64,000 bases of DNA from contig PTEX01000472.1 in NCBI GenBank assembly GCA_003342815.1, positions 126,989 through 190,988 on the forward strand, given 5' to 3'. The notes beneath the pieces were generated by a model. That model saw nothing but the letters and a program-made list of their open reading frames with translations, was not told where the DNA came from and searched no databases. The DNA is from Eudromia elegans. Taxonomy: Eukaryota; Chordata; Aves; Tinamiformes; Tinamidae. Below are positions 34,827-47,100 of this stretch, piece after piece (positions within the stretch are counted from its first letter, which is position 1; every line of letters starts with the position of its first letter). Both the position numbers and the translations under genes were made by a program.

Positions 34827-37542
34827 AGATGAAATGAATCAGTCAAAGTGCACTTATAATATTTGATCATTCTCATTAATTTAAATTGCAAAATTCCCTC
34901 CAATATCACCAGCAGATTGTTCTGAACTCAAGAGCAATTAAGGAAATAGCTATTAAACTTTTTTCCTTCCCCTCTTTCAGGCATTTTTTTAACCACTTTT
35001 TTTTTTAAACTTTTCTTAAAAATAAAGCAGGCTTATGTACCTACTTAAAACCCATGCAAAGCAAAATACAAACTGCTTTTCCAGAGAATAAAGGCATGTA
35101 TCTGGAAGATATAAAATTTTATAAATCTAGCTTCTTTCTATAATGAAATATCAGAAAAGATAAGGAAAAAGACATCATATTCAGCTTTCAGTGACCTTCA
35201 GAAAACAACCATTAAGTATCTAGCATTAACATTTACATTAACTTAACATAAATATACATCCTGCCAGACAGAAAGATGTGGTTTCCTGTGCGTTCATCAC
35301 TGCATATCAGCCGTCTGCCCTTGTGCAAGCAACAGCCACCATATGAAACACCTTATGGTGAGTGCTTGCAACATTTGTTCCAATCTAGTCAACTAAATTT
35401 TCTAGATTAGTAACTCCACACACCTGGGAGAACGCATGCTGACAGCAGCCTTTTGACTATAGGTTTGTAAAGCCACTCTTCTTTTTATGAGCACAGCTCC
35501 TGGTCTACTGCTTATGATTCCTTTCTGCCTCTCACAGCAAACAGCAGCAATTATGAAAATAAGCAAATGAGAGACAAGTGGGCTTTCCACCTTACAGAAT
35601 GCTTACAGAGATGTCTCTGAATCATTGCAGAGACTTCTGTTTGCAGCAAAGTATCCAAAATAGATAGATCATGGAGATGCTTCTTACTAATTCCTACTTC
35701 TTACTGCAATATGGAAAAGGTCAGTAAAAAGAGAAGATCTGAGATTTTATTCTAATATATGCACATCTCTGACACATGGTTACACAGTTTGTTCAAGACA
35801 ATTAATTTTAGTAGCAATGTTGTGTACTAGTTATTCCTAATCATAGTAAAATACTGTAGATAATTTCAGTATAATAACATAAAACATTAACAAATGTACT
35901 TTCATTTGTTGCATATTGAAAGAAAAGGATCCACAGAGTATGCAGTGCAGAACTCGAGATTCTTGTCATCGCTGACTCTGGTCAGGTTCAGCAGGACAAA
36001 CTGTGCTGCAATTCTGCCAACAGAAAACATTGCACACTAACATCAGTGTTCCAGCTGAAGGATGGCTGTAGCTGTTCATAGCACAGTGCTAGATGTCAGG
36101 ATTAAGATCCCTTGTAGTGCCTGATCCTCCTAAAGTTTGCTTAAAGAGCAGTGTCAACTGTAGAAGAATAAGGGTAATACACTAGTAGGAAGATAAGAAA
36201 TTAACTGACAACATGTCACCAAGGTCATATGGCTCAACTGAGATAACTGAAAGAATGTAAGAATGAGGTGCCTGAGCTGATGTCTAAAGTTTTTCCACAG
36301 TCCTATGACCATTACCCTAGATACTGAGAATTAACAATCTCCTATAAGAGTTGAGCTATGCAAAGAATACAAACAAAATGCAAATTTATTAAAACAATAA
36401 TTAAAATAGAAGTTGTAAAATATGTAGTTATGAAACCATCCAGCAGAATTTTAAAAAGTTATGCAGCTTTTATATATTACAATTATTGAAGCATAGTGAA
36501 GTTCAGTAAGGAAACTGAGGCCAGATGAAATTATCCATTTAAGACTTAAACACTTCTTTTTCTCTAGGATTTTACTGAAGACACAAAGCAGTCGAGTGCT
36601 AGAAGATGCTATTTGGGATTAGATGTAGCTACCAGCTTGCACATCACTAGAGATGAATGTGTCACAGCTAGGTAAATTTGTATGTAATGTCATACTCACT
36701 AACATAGGATGTCTGTGACTTGCAATCAGCATAAAGAGGGCTAAACCTTGTTTTGAAACACATAATCTGTCAGCAGAATGCTTTTATCCCTTCCTATATT
36801 TTCTAGTCTCCAGGTCTGGATGTGGTGCTCATGCTTGCTACCTGTGTGCTGATTCAAGAACAGTTCCACAATATTTGCTGTCAATTAACATAAGCACATT
36901 GTAGACAAGAGAAACGACCCTTTCCAGATGAGTAAGGTACAGGCAGAGAAGTAACGTTTTTATGAAGAAGTCCATGCCATTTTTTGATGAACTTATCTAT
37001 ATAAATCATAGCAAAGTATAGGGACAGAGTCTTAATTTCCAACACATTTAAAATAACTAGCACTTCTTTTACAGTGCATCTTGACTCCAGTGGTAACCTC
37101 AGCCCAAAGCCTCAGTATCCAAGCTGCTGCCTTTTATGATGCTGCATTTCTTCCATTCTCACATACCTTGATTTGTCATTCTTTAAAATAAGCTTCTACA
37201 GATTAAATACCAAAAATTTCAACCTTAGAAGTTAAGTGATAACAATAACATGAGCACAAATAAACTAGAACAGAAACTGTTTTGTGACCTTACTGGAAGC
37301 AGTTACTGATCATGTAGCATATTGATCATAAAGGCCCTATTTTAACTACAAGTTTCTCATGAACATTCAGGAAAACTGTTACTAGACAGTTGAGTTTTTT
37401 GCGTTTGGAAGTCGATGAAATGTAATTAAGCATACTAATCAAATTTTTGCAAAGAAAAATACAAATGCCTTTCTGTAGTTCAGAAAACAAAAGAAAGAAA
37501 AACAAAGGGTAAACTGCTCCGGCAAACAAAATCTTTCTTCTT

Positions 37543-37543
37543 N
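37543..37543. other. Ambiguous base (N)
   Basis: A single N lies in otherwise normal sequence between the IL4R domain 1 exon and the CpG island. It marks an unresolved position in the assembly. Confidence 0.95.
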
Positions 37544-39149
37544 ATCTGGCATTTACCGGCACTCTTTAGAGGAAATGTTTGCTTTTCCAGTCCGTTGCTG
37601 AGTAATAGAGTCCCATGACTGCAGTTCCAAGAAACTGTGAAAACTATTATTCTGCCAAATAATCCTGTATCCCATAAGCACATATGAATCAGCAGACTTC
37701 AGAGCAAATATCTCTCTTCTTTCCAGGCAGAAAGAAGTTTTGGGCACTTGGACAAAAGTGAATTTAATCTACAGTTCTAATGAAAAGTGAGATTTTGTTT
37801 TTGTTTTTTGAATAAGAGTGGTGGATTACAAAACTAATAGCAAGTTAGGGAGAAAATTTAGAAATGACAAAAGCTTTCCTATCTATAGGCTCTTAAATTT
37901 TTCTTAATACTGAATAATGAAATACTAATTTTTTAAACTTAATCTAACTATATATACAGTATGTAGTTAATAATATGTATGTTTAATAAGGCACATAAGT
38001 GTGTACATTCATATGAAACTTAGTAAAGTATAAAAGATAATATTCTATGTATCTTTTATACTATATAAATCTTCAGCAAGCCAAATACTCCAAATAATCC
38101 CAAATACTATTCATATAACACTGTGACTTTGAGGAACAATAAGATCTAAAACATCTAAATGACTTTCCCAAAACTGTAGAGGTAATTCATATAAAACTGG
38201 AAGTAATTCCTTATAATTGGCCCAAGGTATAGGCATATATTATCAGAATATTCCTATCTTTTGAAATAATAATTAAAAAAAAACCCCAAGAAATCTGAAA
38301 ATATTTCATTTAATCTTGGAAAAAAAAATGTTTTCTAGCCTGGGCTTTTAAACAAATTTGGGTCACAGTTAATCTACAGGAAAAACCTGCAAGATTATGC
38401 TCAAAGGGTAGCTCACACACAAGATAGAAATAACTATAATTTACATCTAAATTTCCTCAAATTTCTATTTACTGCAATTGTATAACTAACAGGCCACTTC
38501 CCATTTAAAATTGCAATTTTAAAGGACAACTTACTCTTTCAATTAAAATCAATCTGCTATAATGGCAAAATAAAACCAGATAAGCAGTAAAAAGCAAAGC
38601 ATAATTATGTTATCAGCCAACTGATTTTCTAACAGCATTTAAAAAGAGAGATTGTAGTGACTGCCCAGCCAAGGCACCGCAGCAGCGGGACACTGGCATC
38701 CGCTCACGTGACTTATGAAGGGGCCGCAATGGGGTCTGGCCAGGGCTGCACTACTGCTGGGGAAGAAAGATGGCCACGCTGGTCAATGACAGACCAAGGG
38801 ATTAAGTCCAATGACTTCCACGAGGCACTACCTAAACTATCTAAACTGAAAGGAAGCCCCAGAGACTCATTGCGTCTGCTGTCCGATCGGCTGGGCGCGG
38901 GGTTGGTGCTCGGTAGCAGGAAGTCCAGCCAGGCAGATCCTTCGATGAGGTACTCTTGGCCAGCGGGCTCTGTCCATCTTTTCTCTCACACAGAGCAAAA
39001 TATACACATCACCACTTACCTAGTGGAGAATTTCCTGCTGCCCACGGAAAGGATTTCATTTCAAAATGGGGAATTTTGAAGGGAGGAGACATTTTTATCT
39101 TCTAAGAGAATAACTATGCCAATGTTTCAGAGCCCTCCCCATCGCACCA

Positions 39150-40230
39150 CATCCTCCATCAGGTCTGCGTCACTCATTGCTCAGACACCTTGGGTGCCAC
39201 ACACAGACGAGCCCTGTGCGCGGTCCCGCGCCCTCAGGCTGGCCCGCACCCCAGCAGGCGCCGCGAGCGCTCCCGGGACGTGCGGCACCTGGAACCCGAG
39301 GGCCCCACAGCAACCGAGGTTCTCGAACGTCTTGGGAAAAGGCCGGTTTTGCAGAGGCAACAGGCGGGGTCTCGGGAAGGCCGCCCCTAGGTCACAGCGA
39401 CACCACGGCGGCCCAGTACACCAGGAAGCACTTTCAAAGCACTTTCAAAGGCCGCAGCCCGAGCTCGGCGTCGCAGTAGCGCCCGCCTCCAGCCCGGCGG
39501 TTCCGCAACCCAGTGGGAAGCAGCGGCTGTCGCCCTCAGCGAGACGAGAGGCCTCCTGACATCGCGGCAGGAGCGACCGACCCGAAGCCCGCAACTGGGG
39601 ACACGCGCATCGAAGCGGCGAGAAACTCACCCGTGCCGAGGCAGCTCCCGACAAGGAGAGCGGGCCTGGGCAAGCCAGACAGCCGCGGTACCAGCCGCGG
39701 TACCAGCCCCGTCCCGGCGCGCGGCCGGCGGCTGCGGAGAAGCAGCGGTCGCGGCTCGGCCAGCCACGCCCCGCCAGCGCTGACTGGGCAGCGAGGGCGG
39801 CAGCGGCTTGTGCAGCCGGCGGTGGAAGGGGAGGGGACACAGCCTCACTATCACGGGCACCCTCAGCGCGCTTGCGTCGCTTTGGCCAGGCGGACGGGCA
39901 CTACTGGATGCTGGCCGAGCTGATCGCTGGCAGGCAGCTGCGAAGATCCCCGAATTATTGAACGTGGGCGGGGCTTGTGTCGCGGGGTGAGGTGAGATGG
40001 AGGTGGCCAGGGCGAGGCGCGGCGGGCATGATGGGATGGGCGGGTCAAGGCTGGGCACGGGCTATGCGCGGGATGGAGTGGTTGAAGAGAGCCCTTTGGG
40101 GAGGGAGGCACTGGGGTGACGGGGACTTTTAGGGCGGGGGCCGGGCCAGCGGCAGCTCCGTGCGGGCTGGAGCGGCTCCTCTTCCAGGAGGAAGGGCCCG
40201 CAGCTGAGGCCTGGCGATCTGGTGCTGAGT
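39150..40230. promoter_or_regulatory. NSMCE1: CpG island; NSMCE1 promoter and first exon region
   Basis: GC content and CpG frequency rise sharply here between AT-rich flanks. GC boxes such as GTGGGCGGGGCT (near 39965) are present. Good plus-strand donors lie at 39987 (GGG/GTGAGG) and 39992 (GAG/GTGAGA), either of which could end a non-coding first exon that splices to the acceptor at 40999. The 60-147 codon frames on both strands are a by-product of GC richness. IL4R lies divergently on the left and may share the island, but this is not shown. A duplicated GCCGCGGTACCA lies at about 39683-39706. Confidence 0.65.
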
Positions 40231-40999
40231 GGAGGCCCAGGCTGGAGCTGTCTGCCAGTCAAGTTAAACCTAGGGGGATCTTCCTCATGTTCCTTTCCTG
40301 GTTGCTTGCCTGTGTACTTTATTTGGTGTTGCCTGCACAGAGTAGCCCACTGGGGCTGGGGTGTGTTTGGTGGCTGTATCTGGAGAGATAGGAGTGCCTG
40401 GCACAGCTGTGAGTCCCATCCTGGGTCTCCTCCACTGGCTTCCTGGGCTTGTTAGAAACCCTGACCTGCCTCCAGGGCATAGGGAAGCTTTCTATCTCTT
40501 CTGGATTTATTTAGAGTTATTTGGCTGGAGTGTCTCAAAAAGCTTTTACTTAGTTTTGACATTCTCTTCAACACCTAGAGGAGGATTTTCTGTTCAGATT
40601 AAGTTACAGTCTAATTAGATAAGTTGTTTGGATATGTACTAAACAGAAGTATTTAACACAAAACTCTGCAAAATGTTCTGTTGAATGTAATAGATGCCAA
40701 GAGCATTGTTTTGTTTTGGTGAGGGAGAATGATGCCACAACATCTACATTATTTTATTCTGTAGCTAAAAGTGTTAGGTAAAATCAGTCAGATTTTGTCT
40801 TTTGCCATGTTCTCATAGAGTCTTAAAGTTCATCCACATCCGTATTTGGAGATCAAGCTGGGTAATTTTGGGTTTTTTTTTGCTGTGATTTGGGTTTTTT
40901 TTTATTAGAAATTTAATTGAAATATTACATATATTTTTGGAATTTATATTTTTAATTTTTGTGAACATCTATGTTAATTCCATTTTACTCTCTTTTCAG

Positions 41000-41143
41000 C
41001 ATTTGAAGCCTGGTGGAATACAGCAATGGCAGCTCAGATAACCGATAGTCATCGACGGTTCCTGCAAGTCCTGATGTCTCATGGGATAATGGAAGGATCA
41101 GAGGCTAGGAAATTACACAGGCATTGCTGTGAAATCCATAAAG
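41000..41143 (+). CDS. NSMCE1: NSMCE1 first coding exon
   Basis: Acceptor CTCTCTTTTCAG; 26 bases of 5' UTR; ATG at 41026 in the context CAGCAATGG. It encodes [20 protein letters not shown] through EIHK, with donor AAAG/GTTTGT leaving one base. Confidence 0.92.
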
Positions 41144-44100
41144 GTTTGTCTCACTTTCTGAGAAAAACTGTTGAGAATAAGATGGGAGAACATTTTTTTT
41201 TTTCTCATACAGTTTACAAGTAGTTAGTTTTTTTAAGTTATATATTTAAAATTCTTGCCAAGAATAATGTTTAAGTCTCCAGAATGTTTTCCTTTTTACT
41301 TCTTTGGAAGGATTTCCCTTGGAATATATTATGAAGTGTGTGTTGTAATATAATGCATCTATCGAGAGTAAACCTGTCTACAGATAATATAGAGTAACCT
41401 ATTCAGGTTGCATTTCATCTGAATGGCAAGTTTTATTGAACACCAATATTCTAAAATTCAGTATAAAATATATCTCTGTCTATTGACTTATGTCAGTATT
41501 TGTTCTATCACACTTTCATGTATTTTACTTGTGAAGAGAAGTTTGAACAAATGAATGGATTAGAGAAAACTTCTTGTTTGCATTTTGAGAAGTAATGTAT
41601 TTGTTTAACCATGCATTCGTAGGGATTATAATACCTTGGCTTTTGTCTGACTAACTAGATTGTGAATTTTATTTAACTGGCTAGGTAGTTGAACTCTGAA
41701 GAAGATACCTGTGGTAGCTTTAGTCTGAAGTCCTACCCAATTTTTTAGGCATAATACATTTCATGCTTGAATGTTGTAAGACCCACTATATAAACTATCT
41801 GCAAGAAAGAAATGATTCATACATGGAAAAGAGTTTTTGTTTTACATATGATGAACCTTTTTTTAGTATTTATTATTCTAGGAGAAAGCCTCAGTAGCTC
41901 TTTCAATGTGTGAGCTAGCGTGCTAGTTATGCTAATATCTCGTCTGCAAAGTTCAGCTAGAGCTTTGGAGATTTTTTATTATACGTGGTGGAGCTTACAG
42001 ATAATCATCTGCTTGAAGACTGTTTTAAGTTATCAGAGAAGGGTTTGCACTGAAAACCATCAGAAAAATGTACTGAGTTTTGTTTTGGTATTTTGCTTTA
42101 TAGTGCATCAGATATCTTAAAACCTGAAAAAGAAAATGTGGCTGTTGAGTGCTCAAAATAGGAATTTTAAGCAATGAAGAATATAAAACAAGCATAGAAA
42201 AATGACTAAAATTCCCACCCCCCTCCACCATTCCTCAGCAGTAACTTTTCTATAGTATACTTGAGTTGTTTCTACTAGTTCCTGTTAAAAGATGGATACT
42301 GAAGAAATCTTTTGACGAGGACAAGGAGAGGTCTGCTGAGTAGTTGTACTTTTTTTTTTTTTTTCCCATCTCATATGCATCATATTACTCATTATTAGTT
42401 TTGGAAGCTGTGCTCTGTCCAGACTTATAACTATACTTGTGGCTTATCTCTGCGGCACTCTACAAGGATTCCTCTATTTTCATTGTGGATTTGTATCTAC
42501 CTATACTTACAATTTAAGGCCAGAAAGAAGTAATGCAACAATCTAACACACCAACATGCAACCACCTAAACTAGGGCATATTTTTTATCCTCTGCACTCC
42601 CCCACCCCCCCCCAAAAAAAGGGGTTTTTTTTGGGTTTTTTTTTTTTTTTTGTTTTTTGATTGGATTGAATCCTATAATGTAGAAAAGCTTATCAGGTAG
42701 TTGTTGAGATGATGTGGTAATGAAGCCTGGCTTATATCCTCTGTGTATTCTCTATGTTAAAAAACAGTAACAGAAGATTGGGTACTTGAGTCTGTAGTGA
42801 ACCAATATGCTAGCTTAGTGTGTTAGCTATCACCCAGGAAGTGGCTACACTTTTAAAGTCTTTGCTATGAGTGATTACTGAAGTTTTTAGAGAAATTTTC
42901 AAGAGTATCTGCATTGATGTATGGGTGGAAATCCAGCCACTCAGTTAGAGAAACTGGATATTTTCCCTCCCTAAGCACCGTGGCAGTTTGATTCCTTCTA
43001 GAGAGTTACATTGCAAAAATACCCTTAGAAGTAGCAACTTCTGCCTCTCTGTGATTCTGTTTTCATGGGAGGCATGAAACATATATTGTAGGTGAGTGTG
43101 TATAACAAAGTTCAATGTGAATGGTTCTATATGAGAATAAAATACTATATTTTTACATATAAAAATATTATAAATATCTATATATTATATTTATATATAC
43201 AATAATATATTTAAATAATTATATTTAAAATAATAAGCAAGACATACATAAAAAGTAACCATGAATGATGAAGTCTAGTCCATAAGAAGATGTCATTCAT
43301 CTCTAAGAGGCAAGAATTGCCTTTTTTATGTCTTTGTACAATATCTTCTGCTCTTAGAAGGGAATATTCCTAGTTATTCCCTGAATTGTATGATAAAACA
43401 AAAATTTTGCACAAAAAACCTATTATGCAACTAACACTGTTTTGATTTTAAAGGACTTCAGACAAGCTCCTGGATTCCCTTACAAATAATGGTCCTATCT
43501 CATTTTTTCGTAGCTATAAAAAAGTTACCAGGCAGAATATTCAAATCTCAATAGGGAGCTTTTTATATAAATCTTATTTACTACTAAAGGGAATAACTAA
43601 AGGAAATGAAGAATTTTTTTTCCCAAAAAAAGCACTTTTCTGAATGTCTTCAAAACTGACCAGGAATGATTTAAAATCCAAAATAATTGTCACACAAATT
43701 TGTGTCACAAAATAATTTGGGTATACTTGTAGTTTAATGCTAAAGTTCCTAAACTGATGAATTGATTGTCAGAAGTTGTATAGAAGGAGATCAAGCTATT
43801 TTTGTAATACAGCTTTGCAGACTAGAACTGCACTTAATCTTCTGCATAATCTGTTTACAGGGAACATGGAAACGTAAGTGCATAGATGTGATAAATTTAT
43901 GTTTGGGTATTATATGAATAAAAGTTCCTGTCACTCGTCTTTTAATGCCTTTATTCAGCTTATTTGTAGTCTTTTGCCTTAAATGTGGGAGCCGTAATCT
44001 TATAGCAGTTAATGTATTTTTGCAGTTTATCATGAAACTGTGACTTCTCTGACTGACCTTAGTAACAAGATTCCTGATGTTTGCTTATCTTTAAGACAGT

Positions 44101-47100
44101 TTAAAACAGTGCCAGTTTAAAAAGCAATAATTAACCAACATGCAAAGTGAGAGTTAGTATGCTCTGGTACCTGTTCTATATAGTTTGCGTAAAGATGTGT
44201 TCAGAAAATATTCTGGTTTCTTCTATTCACTTCTACATTTTATCAGAGTTAGGGACCTTTTCTCTGGAAGATATTTGAGTTACAGAGTTTGTCTAAGTTA
44301 AAAAACAAAACAAACAAAAAATGAAAACCAAGTATGATTTTCTATTTCTCTGTCCTTGAACTAATTTGTTTTGAGGAAAATGTTCCCAAGCAGTGTCCTA
44401 TACTAATGAATAATAAGCTCTTTTTCTAATGCTACCATATGCTATCTTTGTGGAGTGTTCAGGTCTAAAGATAGTTTATTGACAGAAAGGATAAAGAATG
44501 ATAGCTGGTTCCATGATATACTTGATTTGCAATGTTGTGCACAGATTAGTTCTGTGTATAATTGGAACTGAAAACTGGAATAGCTATTTGCTTTAGTTTT
44601 ATTTGACTGAAAGCAGATTACAATAAGTAGATCTGTTATATGGTATTAGTTGAGATTACACTTTTAGCCCTGGAGAAGGAAATATTTCATTTCTGTTGCA
44701 GAAATAGCATTTATAGCAACTGTTAGTTAGGTTTAGGCTATTATAGTTTTCCAACAAAATTCACTGCTTTAAACAATCAGAAATGAAGACTTTTGAAAAA
44801 GTTTAATATTCTGGAAGTAGAGTAGTCCCAGCTTTAACAGGCATCTAACTCACTCATATCAGAGATAGGACTTTTAAACTCCAGTTGTTTGAAGCAGATT
44901 TAACACTCTGAGCTTTCTGATATCTTGACAAAAGAAAATGGGCAGATAGATTCCTCTAGATGCGGTGCCAGAGTGTGAACACTGTTGATACTTAGGGCAT
45001 TAATATCCACCTTTTAGTAACATCAAATTAGTTTGTCCTATTTCTCATCAAATCTCTTAGAGTATATTGCTGGGTTTTAGTCCTAATATGTTTGAATAAA
45101 CAGTTTCTCTCCAGTTAGTTAGATTGGAGGTTATTAATAACATAGCTTCATGTACAAGAGTTGTTTTATAGAGGAATCATACAAAAGTTGATCTGGGAAG
45201 GGTCTCTGTAGACCACAATCTGGTTCAAGCCCCATCAGGGTCACCTAGAGCATTCTACCCATGATCATGTCCAGGTACCTTTTGAGTGTCTCTAAGGAAA
45301 GAGACTCCACAACCGCTCTGGACACCCTGCTGCAGTCCTCTTATACCCTCACAGGAAAGCAGTTTTTCCTCATGTTCAGATGGACCTTCCGGTGTTTTAT
45401 GTTGTGCCCGTTGCCTCTTGTTCTGTTACTGGGCACCACTGAGAAGAGTCTGGCTCCATCTTTACGTCCCCCAGGTGTGAAGGGAAAAATCAAGAAAAGG
45501 AAAGGTCAGGAAAAAGTTTTTTAGGAGATGAAACATAAGAAGGTCTGCTTAAGGTTTTTTTGTTTTTGTTTTCCCTTGCCCAGTCTACTATGCACATGAT
45601 AAATTGGATGATTTCATCAATACTATTAACGTCCATCTCCAGCCTTTGTTCATGCAGATCCGGAAAGGAATGTCTGAAGATGACGGGAGAGTGCGTTATG
45701 CCCTGGTAAGTACGTGACCTGCTGCCATCTTATGGTGTTGGGTTCTCATGATGAGTGGATGAACAGCTGTGTAGAGCAGGGAGGAAAGGTCACCTGTGTC
45801 ACTGAAGTAGGTAACCTTTGTGAATGACGTGCCAATGAAAGATACAGATGGCTTCTAATTTTCAACTGCATAAAAATCTTCTCTCTATCTGTGCATAATG
45901 AAAACAAGGTTGCTGTAAGTGCTAGGGGATGTTATGAAGTGTGAGTTAACTGTGATCCTTTGTTTATTTATAAATACCATTTACAGAAAACATGTAAGTG
46001 AAGGGTGCTTCTTACTCTTAGCAGTTGTCTCTGCTGGGTTTTTCCCCCTGTTAGGCTGATGGCTGCTGTATAAGCTACACGTAAAATAGGAAAGTGGGAA
46101 GGTAACTTGTGAACATCACAGGTGTGTGGGAATGGAATGGCAGTAAGGACCACTGTAGTGTCTGCTTTATATAGTGTAAACATTGCTTAAGTTGAGAACT
46201 GAAGTAAGATTTTTTTTTTTCACAACTTTTCTCTCTTAGGAGGAATATTTCAGCTAGAAGACAGTGAGAGCTTTCTAATATTAGTTTTCTTTTTTTTGCT
46301 TAACCAACAAGGTACCTAACAAAGGTTTGCTAAGCAATAACTTTTATATAATTTCTCTGGATGTTCTGAAATCTAGATTTCAAAGAGGGAAGGGTTATTC
46401 ACTAATGTAAAAAGACCATACTGGAAGTCTTCTAATGTTAACTCCCACTTTTAACCTTTATGTTGCCAGTTCATTTGCATTAATATTGAAGAGCAGTAGC
46501 AAGAGCAATACAAGTATGAAGTATCAATAACTATTTTCATAACAGAATAAAAATATGCATTATAAAATATTTACCAATATTATCTAAAACAGTCTTAGTG
46601 GACTATATTATTTCTGCTGCATGACTTTGTATCTCGTCTCAAAATTTGGCATTTTTTTCTGTTAGCTTAATACAAACTTAAGGCACAATTCTTCTCTGCT
46701 TCTCTGTTTCCATTTGTCCCAGGTTATTGGGAGTGGGGTGTTCAAGAGAGAGCTTGGCCTGGGCAGAGCCACTGGGGAGAATACAGACTCACCAGGGTCT
46801 GTAAAAAGAAGGCTTCAGTACTGGTTTTAAGGAAAAGCCTCCTTCAGGCTACTTCAAAAAATGAAATTCCTGTTAATTTTAAGATGATGTATTCTTTTCA
46901 CAGGAGTAACTTCTATAATTTAGCCTGTAGAAATACAAAGGCATTTTGATCTCAATATTATTTTTATAGGTGAATCTGGCAGAGACTGAAATTACTAAAA
47001 TGGCCTCTGACTATGCAGAAAATGAATTGGAATTGTTCAGAAAAACAGTAAGTGCTCTATTTATTAGTTAGCAAATTGTATTATTTGTGAGGGTATCCTC

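Larger units (their letters stand above)
33475..39150. other. IL4R 5' region: leader exon, first intron and upstream DNA
   Basis: AT-rich DNA that must contain the IL4R leader exon and probably its promoter. I cannot place either. Contents seen are an A/T-rich simple stretch (33590-33830), one CR1 element (34250-34826) and a single ambiguous base N at 37543. No open frame here starts with ATG and gives a convincing secretion signal with a compatible splice donor. Confidence 0.5.
41144..45583 (+). other. NSMCE1 large intron
   Basis: About 4.4 kb of AT-rich intron. It holds a C/A/G/T homopolymer series at 42597-42658, an AT-rich stretch at 43143-43230 and a CR1 fragment at 45190-45480. I see no further exon. 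Confidence 0.75.

Noticed and set aside
35402..35590. Minus frame with hydrophobic start (SHLLIFIIAAVCC) as IL4R leader
   Set aside because: The start codon is GTG and no in-frame ATG precedes it before a stop.
35902..36030. 42-codon minus frame starting MFSVGRIAAQFVLLNLTR as IL4R leader
   Set aside because: Ends in its own stop, lacks a good splice donor in the right phase and is only weakly hydrophobic.
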